Counted from the stretch's first letter, positions 10,483 to 21,287 are shown. The stretch: DNA of 64,000 bases from Macrosoma leucophasiata (GCA_036365455.1 JAWQUS010000002.1:1860001-1924000); one strand, 5' to 3'. Notes: generated by a model from the sequence alone, not told the origin. Translations and numbers: made by a program.

Positions 10483-10767
10483 TTTTTAATATTACGGAAG
10501 TGGCAAACAAGCATGCAGTTCACATTGATGTTAAGTGATGACTGCAGCCTATAGACACCCACACAAAGACCGAGGTCAAAATGTAAATGCATTACCACAC
10601 CTGAGGAGGCCTAAGGTGTTATGCCTCTGTGCCGGAAATTATTAGCACCTGACCGGAATACGATAGTGCTGAACACTAGCCATTTAGCGGCAAGTATATT
10701 AGGTAATGCGGTGGTGCCTACGCCCGCGAGTTCCGTCACTGGAGCTCTACCACCAGTAGAAGTATGA
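10483..10767 (-). repeat. Family A, full length
   Basis: The T-run, all internal blocks and the terminus CTCTACCACCAGTA are present. With the plus-strand copy to its left it forms a ~490-bp tail-to-tail inverted pair. Confidence 0.85.
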
Positions 10768-10860
10768 CTGCGGCCTCTTTGACCAGCAGTGGACGTCTTT
10801 CGACTCGAATTAGATATCGGCATCTTATACTACCTTAATTATGGCAAAGCAAAAAAACCG

Positions 10861-10943
10861 AAATAAAAGTGAAATCTTCGTACCACGCAAGAACTTACCC
10901 TGAACAGTCGTTCTTGCGTGGTACGAAGATTTCACTATTATTT
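10861..10943. repeat. 34-bp-stem perfect hairpin, 83 nt
   Basis: Arms 10861-10894 and 10910-10943 match at 33 of 34 positions (core GAAATCTTCGTACCACGCAA) around a 15-base loop. The size fits a pre-miRNA or short hpRNA, but the near-perfect pairing fits equally well a recent inverted duplication or a tiny foldback element. It has no second copy in the window. Confidence 0.8.
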
Positions 10944-11072
10944 CTGCTGTCATGAATTTAAAGAAATAAATACAATTTGATAAAATCTAGAGCTGTTATT
11001 GTCGTTCGTGTTTGGAAATGTCATATAATGTTAGGACTGTGGTTAATAGGAGTATTTAAACAAACTATATAA

Positions 11073-11346
11073 CTACCTCGGTAGCCTAGTGGTAGCAGGC
11101 CACTACTACTACGCTGAGGTTCTGTGTTCTATTCCCGGGTAGGATTATCCGAGATAATGGTGTAAGTCCTTTATCTCCGGTTCTATTGGTATTTTTACAT
11201 TTTCTCGAAATTTCCTCAAAGTACCTCGAAGTTTGGTAATGTGCCCGGAGATGTCAACAGGCTCGCCACCTGTTACATGGGCCAAAACGTAACCGGCGAA
11301 TCGTGGGTGTTTGCATCTTCGTGGATTACAGGCGTGCAGTTACGTT
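11073..11346 (+). repeat. Family B SINE copy with internal 3' deletion
   Basis: The tRNA-like head is intact (TAGCCTAGTGGTAG), but its B box has decayed to GTTCTATTCCCGG. The segment between TGTTTGCAT and GGATTACAGGCGTG is shortened. Confidence 0.8.
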
Positions 11347-12357
11347 TATATGTCTGGGATATAAGGTAGCTTATTACGAAGTGTATCTATTATATTTCGT
11401 CCAGTTTAATTCGTATAGTTGGGATTGATTCTGTATAGCTTGAAAATCTTTAGCTGCTACGGGGCTGCTACAGAGCAACTCATAAAACCAGAGATGAGTA
11501 GCTTTTAAGGTAAATTAATGTATGTTTTAATTGACAAGATGGTGCTGACGAATTGGGAAGATTACATTTGAATTTCAAGACGCCTGAAAGCAACTGACTA
11601 AATGAAAATAAGGAAGACAAACGAATGTTGTGTAGGTACAAATACTGTTCACACAGGTAAGGGGGCGTGGTATCTTGAGTGCCGGGCGAGCAGAAATTGA
11701 GAAGCGTTATCGTATCGAAATCCGCCGTATCTGGGCCGGCGGTCTCCGAGGAAATCATTGGGAAGGCATCCGGAAAATTTACCGCACATTCCGGCTCATG
11801 TGGCGTAACACACCTGCCTCTTGCTTATGCTCGCCTGGTACGTGATCTATTTCGTTGGGTTTTCGATTCCATTTTTAAAATGCGGTTACAAACTCCGGTG
11901 GTCCTCGAAAAGTTTCCAATTACATCCAACAATACAAAACATAACACATACGCGGAATACATTCCCATGTTTATCGATAATCAAATCAAATTACATTATA
12001 CGGTTTGACAATTGGCTTGGTGCAGCGCAAAACACGAGCGGTAATTACGGGGGGGGCGAAGGGAGGAGGGAGGGGGGAGGGTAATAATCAATGTAATCGA
12101 CGCAATTACGGTAATACATCCGGCCTCGCGCCTCTCAGTCATGTCTGACCTGGTGTTATACCTATCGTTTAAGTTTACGGTATTGTAGAAAGTATGGATT
12201 TCGTGAGGTGCTTAAGTGAAGAGACCTGCGCAGGGACTTGAAATCTTAATGGCAATTTAAGTGATGAGATTGATGTTGCTACAGCTATAATACAGCTATA
12301 AAGTAACGGGGACAGTGGATAATAATAATATAACTGTAGTAATAGAACCCATCAAGG
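11347..12357. other. Unique DNA with a G-rich tract at 12049-12081
   Basis: An open frame at 11679-12008 (+, 109 codons) has no recognisable domain. At 12049-12081 four or more runs of three or more G lie within about 33 bases, fitting a G-quadruplex motif on the plus strand. No gene is called. Confidence 0.4.
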
Positions 12358-12402
12358 TATTTACAATTATTTTATTTTAAAGAAAAATGGAAAGAAAAAT
12401 TT

Positions 12403-12477
12403 GACTTCATGCGAGGCTCGAACTCGCGACCTACTGGGAATCTAGTCCAGCCGCTCTTCCAATTGAGCTACTGAAGC
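12403..12477 (-). other. tRNA-like cassette, left arm of F
   Basis: On the minus strand: acceptor GCTTCAG, TA, D stem GCTC/GAGC with GG in the loop, T stem and loop GCGAGTTCGAGCCTCGC. Here the 3' acceptor strand carries one change (GCATGAAGTC against GCCTGAAGTC), which breaks the last acceptor pair. See the right-arm twin for the full reading. Confidence 0.7.
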
Positions 12478-12667
12478 CCTGCCCGATTTGTCAAATCTTT
12501 CCTTCACATCTATTGCATTGCTTTATGGTAGCAGTAGCGCCATCTATTACCAACTATGCTAGTTAGGCAACCGATATAATAGACTTTTCAGTTTATTGAA
12601 TATCGTAAAGAAGTCGCTTTTACCCTTAATAATAGATGTGAAGGAAAGATTTGACAAATCGGGCAGG

Positions 12668-12742
12668 GCTTCAGTAGCTCAATTGGAAGAGCGGCTGGAC
12701 TAGATTCCCAGTAGGTCGCGAGTTCGAGCCTCGCCTGAAGTC
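12668..12742 (+). other. tRNA-like cassette, right arm of F
   Basis: It folds as a cloverleaf. The 7-bp acceptor is GCTTCAG with CTGAAGT (one G-U), then U8 A9, a 4-bp D stem with GG in the loop, variable loop AGGTC, and T arm GCGAG TTCGAGC CTCGC. The anticodon stem GCTGG/CCAGT closes a 9-base loop (ACTAGATTC) instead of the normal 7, so no anticodon can be assigned and it is not a standard decoding tRNA. A box TAGCTCAATTGG and B box GAGTTCGAGCC are good Pol III promoter matches. A T5 run lies at 12746-12750, only three bases after the cassette, as in a real tRNA gene. Confidence 0.75.
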
Positions 12743-12831
12743 AAATTTTTCTTTCCATTTTTCTTTAAAATAAAATATATTTCACAAGCATGTGTTAATG
12801 CGAAATAATATAAAACAATTATTTACAATTA

Positions 12832-13402
12832 GTCAAACAAGTTTGAAGCGTATCCACTTGCTTCTGTGAAACGATGGTGTTGAAGTACTAACACGTAACA
12901 GCTTCTTAAGATGCCACCTCTGAGCTCTAGACAAAGCTCTGTCCCCAATTGTAACAATCAAGATTCTGATCCATAGTAACTATATATTTGAAATGGGAAG
13001 AGATTCTTCCATGGGTAGTTGAAAAGTACACGCCACGAAGAGCTTTATATTGCGCTAACAACGTTTAAAAATGGCATCAATATTAGTGCATCCAGTGTCG
13101 ATCAACGAGCGACGATGGCCCATAATCGCCGTAATTCGATGTAATTCGCTGTAATTCGAGCAATCGGGTTGGAGCAGCAGCCAACCAATGGCGCACTAAT
13201 GACCATGTTTGAACGTGACTTGGATTCCGTAAAAATAAAGATTCCATGTCCTCTAATCTGTAATTTGGATACTCTGACTGAGGTTGGTTCTTTCATATCA
13301 TTTGACGATAGTTAACGGTGATAGGGTGAATTTCAGAACGCCGATGTAAGTGATGTGTAACAAACTATATAAATGCATTAAGTTATTGCTTGATAGATAT
13401 AT
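12832..13402. other. Unique DNA with a small tandem repeat
   Basis: GTAATTCG-type units repeat three times around 13130-13160 (period 10-11). No gene is recognised. Confidence 0.4.
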
Positions 13403-13704
13403 ATTTTTTTTTTTTTATGTAATTGAAGTGGCAAACAAGCATGCAGTTCACATTGATGTTAAGTGATGACTGCAGCCTGTAGACACCCACACAAAGACCA
13501 AGGTCAAAATGTAAATGCGTTACCACTCCTGAGGCCTAAGGTGTTATGCCTCTGTGCCGGAAATTACAGGGCCGCACATTACCACCTGACCGGAACACGA
13601 TAGTGCTGAACACTACCATTTAGCGGCAAGTAAATCAGGCAATGCGGTGGTGCCTACGCCCGCGAGCTCCGTCACTGGAGCTCTAGCACCACCACCAGTA
13701 AACA
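13403..13704 (-). repeat. Family A, full length
   Basis: A T13-14 run at the tail, all internal blocks, and a head with an extra CACCAC just before the terminal CCAGTA. Confidence 0.85.
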
Positions 13705-13850
13705 GACATGTCATAGGGCTCGATGTTCTAATCAGCGAACTTACTGCGAACACTTAGAAAAATTATAACCATAACTTTAACAAATATTTTCTTGTCATGT
13801 TCGTGCCACTTAACTTTTTCCTGGAAGAATTTTCGTCCGCAAGTATAAAC

Positions 13851-14134
13851 TTTATTTGTTTTTATATAATGTAAGTGACAAACAATCATGCAGTTCACAT
13901 TGATGTTAAGTGATGACTGCAGCCTATAGACACTCACACAAAGATCAAAATGCAGATGCGTTACCACTCCTGAGGCCTAAGGTGTTATGCCTCTGTGCCG
14001 GAAATTACAGGGCCGTACATTACCACCTGACCGGAACGCGATAGTGCTGCACACTACCATTTAGCGGCAAGTATATTAGGTAATGCGGTGGTGCCTACGC
14101 CTGTTAGCTCCGTCACTGGAGCTCTAGCACCAGT
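13851..14134 (-). repeat. Family A, full length
   Basis: The second minus-strand copy within 450 bp of the previous one. It lacks a few bases in the ACACAAAGA(CCAAGG) block and ends AGCACCAGTA. Confidence 0.85.
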
Positions 14135-14699
14135 AAGAGCATACTTAAGAGCAAAACGTTTTAATAGGTGGTACGGAACTGACAAGATAACGTCCTAGAC
14201 GAAAGCATTAGAGATAGCCGATCGGCTCCCTGGACTTACAAACTCCATCTACACTAGAAATGGCAGAGTCAACCACTAGAACAAACGCGACCATACAACC
14301 AACACAGCAAACATCAAAAATTACCACCAATTAAGTGCACAGCGGAATCGTCACCGGAACGGAACGCGTGCGCAATCAAAACCAATTTGTCCAATGAGCG
14401 GCCGGAGATCCTGTGTTAATGTCACGATGTTTTCAAGTCGTCCGACAGCCACAAATTGGCCTATTTCGTACCGTAACCCAACCGCACCGTTTACGCCGGA
14501 TAGTGGCTGTTTATACCAAATGTCAAGGGGTTTTTTTTCACGCATCGCCCTGCGGTTGCGGTTGTCGTGATTCCGCGGACAATGTGTTCTAATTGTGCTG
14601 ATTGTGACTCACTAATCGCTGGAAAAGGTTACGTGGAAGAATAAGGTTGCGGTTGGTTCTCTGAAGCGTAGGTGTAGGCGACGGTTACAAAGTTGTGTT
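14135..14699. other. Unique DNA
   Basis: No repeat with a second copy and no recognisable coding region. Confidence 0.4.
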
Positions 14700-15207
14700 T
14701 TTTTATGAGAGTGGCGAACAAGTATATTTACAGTTCACAATGATAGTAAGTGAGAATAAGAACCAGAGATTTAAATGTAGTTGCAATTCCTGGGCCTGGC
14801 ATAACCAATAAAGAGACATAACAGCTTAGGTCTCGTCTCAGGAATGGCAACGCATTGAAATTGCTGATTTATGACCATCAATGTGAACAGCATGCTTTTT
14901 TTTTTTGATATCATGAAGTGGTAAGCAAATGCTTGTTTGTAATTGTATGCACGATTTACATTGATTGTGTACCCTGTGCAAACTGTAGCCTGTCAGTCAA
15001 CATCTAAATTAAATCAGAAATTTCAGTGTTTCATTTTTCAAATTTCGATGCGTTGTCCGGACCCGACCGGAACACGATAGTGCTGAACACTACTATTTAG
15101 CAGCAAGTAGATTGTTGCTGTTGTTAAATGCTAGCGAGAATGGTAGGTTGTAAAGCATAGGCCATAGGCACGAGCCTACGCTCGCGAGCTCCATCACTGG
15201 AAACCAT
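14700..15207. repeat. Three decayed family A pieces in alternating orientation
   Basis: 14700-14790 is a minus-strand tail piece (GTGGCGAACAAGT). 14815-14897 is plus strand (GGCAACGCATT, ATCAATGTGAACAGCATGC). 14896-15207 is an old minus-strand copy ending CGCGAGCTCCATCACTGGA, with GGAACACGATAGTGCTGAAC well preserved. The whole is a degraded nest of insertions. Confidence 0.65.
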
Positions 15208-15549
15208 TTGCTTTGCTTACTTTACATACTTCCAAGATCTTCCATTTCAAACGTGTCAGAAGGTAGGTACAATACCGATCCAATATTGAATATTTATAGC
15301 AACCCATTACAGTGTCGACATTGTGAATAATTAAAGAGTCTTTCCTATTACGACGGCGCCACTAAAATGACTATACGTAGTAAACAACCCTTTGATGAAT
15401 AATTAGGAATTCAATCGATGTCGTCAATAGCCTTCAGGGAGAAACTGCGTCAGACTATGAAGGCCTTAATGAGAAAGTATCTTTCAAATGATTGTGCAGG
15501 TCTATTTGTTGTTAGTTTTGATGTTGAATTACATAGAGAGGAGACGGCT
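15208..15549. other. Unique AT-rich DNA
   Basis: Contains the start of an open frame (15418) that runs into the GC-rich block. Nothing is recognised. Confidence 0.35.
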
Positions 15550-16045
15550 GGGGAAGAGATGTATGGGTATGTCGTTGGCCCTGCACCCTACCCCAGTAGC
15601 CTAGCGGGTCCCGCTGTCATATTGACACGTGGTGAGGCTGCGGAGGGGCTGTTGAGTCAGTTCGATCCTCTGGGGCCGAACTGTGTACCCCTGGACCTGA
15701 GCGTCTTGGACGCTGGTATTGTGAGTGGTCTGGGCAGGGACCTTTGGGCGCCGGACTAGGGGATGTCCGTCGCCCGAATGGAGAGGTCCCGGGCTGGCTG
15801 GCGTGCAGGTGTTCCGCACGCCACTAGTGTTGGTTGGAGCTAAAAGACTCCGAGAAGGGCTCGGCAACGAGCAGCCGCCGGCGGGTCGCGGATGTGTGCG
15901 ACAGCGTTCCCGTTACCCCGCCACTAATGGCGGACGAGTCGGAACACCCAGAAGTTTCTAGTTGGACGGATGTTCTTTCCCGGAGTCCCACATAACCCAC
16001 CCCTCTCCCAAAAGATGGATATGCATAAAACATTTTCCACTGGTT
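15550..16045 (+). other. GC-rich block of unknown origin, polyadenylation-like end
   Basis: GC content rises abruptly from about 15540 to 16000, then ends in AATAAAGGCATTT near 16027-16040, which includes an AATAAA signal. An open frame enters it (15418-15759, 113 codons, with GPAPYPSSLAGPA and DLSVLDAGIVSGLG) but has no domain I recognise. The abrupt edges, GC skew and terminal AATAAA suggest the 3' end of an inserted retroelement or a retroposed transcript, not a resident gene. Class unknown. Confidence 0.4.
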
Positions 16046-16598
16046 AAATAAAGGCATTTAACCTTAATGTTATGGATGTATAACTTAATATCCCTATTTC
16101 TGTTAATTTTGTTAATCACCAATTCAGAAAATATCGAACATAGATAATTCTATTATAACCGAAAACAGCAAGGCAGTAGGAGGTCACCAGATTTCCTTAA
16201 TCCTTTGCTAATATTCACCAGCAACAATTTACAAAACAAAGGTCCAACATTGATATTTTATCTTTGTATTATCAGTTTCATTCACTAAACTTGGTTTAGC
16301 ATCACGGTAAAACAGTGTACCATATAAGGGCAGGCTCGCTGCGACTGCAAATTGCTACAGCCTTTTGTTCACAGATTACTCTACAGTCAGGGAGCTCTGG
16401 TTATCCAAAAACAACGAAATATAGCTCTTATTACAAGGATTTTAAGTGCTCATGTGGTCCCGCGGTCTTTTCTCTGATAGTGCATACCTTAGACCGACCG
16501 GCGATAAACATCTCACGACTAGGAATTTGTTAAATTTCTTTGATAACTTTATTCATGTCTGCGAATTTGGGTAAAGGATGAATGGGATTGTGACATTT
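16046..16598. other. Unique AT-rich DNA
   Basis: A short open frame at 16315-16533 has no recognisable features. Confidence 0.35.
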
Positions 16599-16640
16599 GG
16601 TGGTGGAGTTCCAGTAGCGAAGCTATGTGGAGTAGGCTGT
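16599..16640 (+). repeat. Family A, head remnant
   Basis: TGGTGGTGGAGTTCCAGTAG and a GTAGGC block match the first ~40 bases of the family. Confidence 0.5.
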
Positions 16641-19600
16641 AGTTACTTTTTATGTTTAATAAATATCGGTCAAGCTAAGATGATCTGATAGAAAGTGGGC
16701 ATCACCACAAAGAATTTTCTAACGCGCTGTCTGAAGGGCTTTATTGACTTCAAAGTTGGAGGCACCTACGGCCCAGCTCAGAAGGAAGTTTACCGAAATT
16801 ATGTACGTGCATTAATTTTGTAGCAGTGTTGTAGATATGATACTATAAAATATGTTATGGGCTCAGATAAAATATATCTGTATTGAAAACTTCGAGGGTT
16901 TTAAGGCATGAACACTTGTTGCTTGTTTGTCAATTTCATGACTGATAAAAAATTTTAAATACATACTTTGAGTGGATCTTAGGTACACGTTGTTATTTCT
17001 AAAATATACTTTTTATTAGGGACTCGTTAATCCTCTCTAATGTGTAATAAGAAATAGTTTATTTTTGTCGAACACAAAAGAGAGAAAAAAAAAAACAAAA
17101 ATATCATTTTTGGTAAAATAATGCACGTGTGAGGCCAAAAACTGGCACTCATTTCAGCCATCTTCAGCCACTACAATGCTTGATATTCTGATGACCATTA
17201 TAATTTCTACAACTATGTTTGGATTTCTTGTTCATTGATCTACAACGACTAATTCAGCCCTTAAAGATTCTTCAGAGAACTGATTGAACCCATTAGTAAA
17301 GACAAAAAAATCAATTAGCTTTAACAGCTAAATCAACAATGATGTGTTGCGCAGTTAATGGACTGTTAAAATTGAGTTTCTAACACAGGAATGCACGTCT
17401 GTATCCGTGATCAATTCAGTAGAAGCTAAAATTTTACAATCCCAACTATAATAACTGTTCCCCGATTGATCACAGTGCCATACCGACCCAATCTGCTGCC
17501 AGTCTCCCCGTCTTTAGATCTGTACCTATTAAAATATCTCAACAATCTTAATGAACAAACGCTGATATATTATCTCGCCTTTTATTATAGACTCGAGATT
17601 TACAAGACGTTTACAGTCGTCAAGTGATAAGTAGAAAGACTTAATAAACCGTTAAATTCAAAGATCAGAACCCCGTTCAATCGTATATCATGGAGTCCGG
17701 TAGTAAACAAATATTTTCACAAGTGATCCCAACCAGACGTTTCCTCGATGAGTTTAGTAATTTTAGAAGTCATAAATCAGATGGCCTGTGAAAACAATGA
17801 TTCCTTTGTAACTCTATAGGCAATCAAAAATCAACGTAAAATGTCTTTTGACATGCTCAACGTTACATATTTTCGGCTAGGCGCCATTTTGGGCGATAAT
17901 TTTCGAATGATTTACGGTTAGTCAGCGTTAATTGATTTTATTTGCAGTGACTCTTTTTAAGTGCGTTTGATTTATATGTGTTCGTGTTTCGTGTAATCCC
18001 TTGCCTTGATTGAACGAGTCATAGCTATTTTCGAACTGGGTCAGACAGTTGTAATAGTACAAAGATAATACGATTACTTATCTTTGCTTGGTTTAGGCTC
18101 TCTCTCGTCTGATCTTGTGCGAGGATTTGATTCCTCCTTATTGGATACATTTTGACTTTGTTAAATTTATATTCCAATCAAATGAGGATTTAAACGAGCT
18201 TTGTAAAAGATTGTACCGTAATATCTTTTGTTTTGCTGTTTTCGTACCGTATTTGCAGAAATTGAAGAAATGAAAAAAAAGAATTAAATGTGTATTTGTT
18301 TATTTTTGCTGGTTTTGCTGGTGTAAGTGGATAACTGATTCCAAATTACACTCCAATACTAACCTCAAGTCTGCTAAACCACCAGTTAAAGATAAAGCAG
18401 CCATGCAGTCTACTTAACCAATATCAAAGAATTGCAATGTAAATTATGACATTAGGCCTGATACAAGATCAGCTATTTTCTAAATAAAATTCCAAGCTAC
18501 ATAAAGAAACATACATTTATAACTTGTAACATTGACTCTTATTTTCTACTCAGACAGTAAACACGTTTTTATAATTTGAATATGATTAATTATCCATAAT
18601 TTTAGGTCTAATTTTGTACAAACAACTTCATTAAATCAAGATCACAATGTTGCTTTTCCAGATATTCTTTCCATTCCATATGTGGGACTTATATTACAGT
18701 AATAACGACGAAGATAACCATTTATGGTAATACTTACTATAATAAGTGGTACTTCAAGCAATCAAATATGATGGTTAAGCCAAACGACACACGGACAATT
18801 AAGCAAGAAACGATAGTGAAAGATCACGCGTAAATTACTAGACGACCAGGCGAACATAAGAGCGAGGTGTTTTACCGTAGTTTCGGATCCCATGTGGGGC
18901 ATTACGCTGAAGACGAGTATGGTCATTAGGCGGCGATATTAGCTATTAACCCCGCCCCGGCGGGCATAAGTTACGTAGAGGTGTCTGAGTAAGGTGCCGT
19001 GCATTTGTCTCTCAACGAGCTGTGTGCACGCCCGTAATTACGAACTGAGGGATGGCTTTCGGATGATCGAGTGTCTTCGAATCTACCATAACGTTACGAC
19101 ATGTTAATAAGCCTCAAGATAAAGCAAGATACCTTGGAACCATCATTTCAATATTGAATGTACGACACGTTCACTTTTTTCAATTCGAAGATCGAATGCA
19201 CGATCTGTCCGAAGCAAATGAGCCCCGAAACTCCTCATTCATTCTGCTCTCCTGATACGCATTGTAACCTTTATCCTAATAGCAATAAGGCGTTGCCAGA
19301 CTTGTAAAACTGTCGCAGTAAACTCAACAAGTGAGCACGGGCCGTTTTACGAGGTCATAAACGTCTGTCGTTGACGTCTCACTAATACGTCATAAACTGA
19401 AATTGTAGGGTGAATCTACAGCGGATAGACCTCGGGAACAACTTGTTATGACACGTTTAACGTCGTTTTATATCCACTAAAATAAAGACACGAGTTTTTG
19501 TGTCTGTGGCTTCGTCTCCCGTTGTCATGTTAAAGGCCACAGATAACAAAGCACCCAATTGCGACTCGGACTCGCCAATGAAGGGTTCCCTCCCTAGTAG

Positions 19601-19986
19601 CAAGTAATATTTATTGAGAGTTGTATTTGCAGTTGTTCAAAATATATCCATATCTCAAAAACTATTAAGAATATCTCGTTCAAACTTAATTTCGTTGAAA
19701 GTTTTTTTTCACTGTGAAATATAAGCATATATATCTTTTTAAATTCCACACTGTCTTATTTTAAAAGTTATAAAGTAGGGGAGGATGAAACTCACGTTTT
19801 ACTTCTTACCCACGCAATCATTTTCAAAGATCAATCTATGTCTATAGATGATAGATACCTAGAGTTGAATAGGTAAAAAATCCATAATTTTTCGTTTTTG
19901 TTTGCATCATAAAGTGGTTCACAGAATATACATCTATCTACCGAGTATCAACTATTTATTTATTTATTTAAGCCTTTATTGCTGAA
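16641..19986. other. 3.3 kb repeat-poor unique DNA
   Basis: This is the longest stretch here without a recognised repeat. No exon-like coding run, RNA gene or terminal repeats are seen. It is AT-rich except for a slightly GC-richer portion near 18900-19050. It is the most plausible place in the window for host regulatory or intronic sequence, but nothing specific can be named. Confidence 0.4.
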
Positions 19987-20005
19987 TACCAAAATATATA
20001 TTTAA

Positions 20006-20168
20006 TATTCTGTCTGATGGTGGAGTCAAAAGTCTTAGGAATCGGCGTGCATGTATGAAGAGAATGATGAAGGTAGACGAGGCACGAGAGGTTTGTCTGA
20101 ACCGGGATGTCTGGCGCTCTACACTCTCTGCCTACCCCGTTAGGGACCTGGGGTGAAGATACATACAT
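20006..20168 (+). pseudogene. Family C LINE 3' end, shorter truncation
   Basis: It starts in the codons for LSDGGVKSLRN and runs to the ACATACATAC tail. A near-perfect 17-19 bp duplication (TACCAAAATATAT...TTAA, at 19987-20005 and 20168-20184) flanks it, differing only by one AT unit. Confidence 0.8.
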
Positions 20169-20184
20169 ACCAAAATATATTTAA

Positions 20185-20734
20185 CAAATTAACAAATTGT
20201 ATCTTATTCTAGCACATCGAAGGATGCGGTTTTATTGTTCAGCGTGTCATGTGACACATAGGCCTCTTCCAGCTCTTTCCATTCTTGCCTATCTTTAGCT
20301 AATCTTGTCCACAATACTCCGCCGATATTATTATTGCGAGTATCAACTATGTAGTCCTAATCTTAACTAACCGTGTATCGTTAAACGTACAGATATATGA
20401 ATTCCGTTTTCTTACCATTTGTCTACGCAACTCTAAAAATGCAAATCGTATTTCAATATTAAAATTACATTAGTGTTATCACGGAGGGAGTGTTAATGTA
20501 AAAATGTTTACACATTAAACAAATTGTGGACTCGATGGCAGCTAACAAACAGACAAACAGTGGGGGAAGAAGCCGGAGGGATGCAATATGTTTTGAACAA
20601 CGATATAGCACGTTGTTTTGGTACAATATGCGTGTACACTTCGTTATGTTGTTGAACGTTTTGCAGACAACATTGGAGTATATTTAATTAAGTAAAAAAC
20701 TTATGCTTGGAGAGCTTTGGCGAAACGAATAGAA
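20185..20734. other. Unique AT-rich DNA
   Basis: No gene and no repeated sequence recognised. Confidence 0.4.
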
Positions 20735-20925
20735 CAGTGATTACCAAAGTGGTCCATATAGACCCCCTGGGGTCCATGGGAGACTCGATGGGGTCTACGT
20801 ATATGCGTAAATAAAAATGGGATATATGGGAAAGTGATATAAATGTTAGTATGGGGGTCCACCGTAACCAGAAAAGGGACCAAAAAAGAAGGGGGTCTAC
20901 AAGAAAAATAGTTTGGGAACCTCTG
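20735..20925. mobile_element. hAT-like MITE, single copy
   Basis: The ends CAGTGATTACCAAAGTGG and GTTTGGGAACCTCTG are imperfect inverted repeats resembling the hAT terminus CAGTGGTTCCCAAA. ATAGAA occurs on both sides (20729-20734, 20927-20932), so an imperfect 8-bp duplication is likely. The inside is short and non-coding, rich in GGGGTC. Confidence 0.6.
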
Positions 20926-20949
20926 GATAGAATGATAAAATTGGGTGAA

Positions 20950-21287
20950 ATTTTTTTTAATGTAAAGAAGCAGCTCATATTCATGTGAAGTGATGACTGC
21001 AAGCTATTTTTTAATGTAATGGAAGTGGCAAACAAGCATGCAGTTCACATTGATGTTAAGTGATGACCGCAGCCTATAGATACCCACACAAAGACCAAGG
21101 TCAAAATGTAGATGCGTTACCACTCCTGAGGCCCAAGGTGTTATGCCTCTGTGCCGGAAGTTACAGGGCCGTTCATTACCACATGACCCGAACACGATAG
21201 TGCTGAACACTACCATTTAGCGGCAAGTATATTAATTAATGGTGCCTACGCCCACGAGCTCCGTCACTGGAGTTCCACCACCAGTAT
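20950..21287 (-). repeat. Family A tail fragment followed by a near-complete copy
   Basis: 20950-21003 is an isolated tail piece. 21006-21287 is a nearly full copy missing a few bases around TTAATTAATGGTGCC, ending CCACCAGTA. Confidence 0.8.

Larger units (their letters stand above)
12370..12819 (-). mobile_element. Family F inverted-arm tRNA-like retroposon (best copy)
   Basis: A perfect 12-bp target duplication TATTTACAATTA flanks it (12358-12369 and 12820-12831). Inside are two 144-bp inverted arms (12371-12514 and 12631-12774, a single mismatch seen) around a 116-bp centre. Each arm holds a 75-nt tRNA-like cassette followed by AAATTTTTC. Compared over all copies, one terminus is always the ATTGTTTTATATTATTTCGC end and the other is short and A-rich (CTTTAAAATAAA), so the inferred transcript runs on the minus strand here and ends in the A-rich end. 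It encodes no protein. A transcript would fold into a very long hairpin. Confidence 0.85.

Noticed and set aside
12403..12477. Functional tRNA gene
   Set aside because: Nine-base anticodon loop, no assignable anticodon, and location inside a mobile element. Kept as tRNA-like only.
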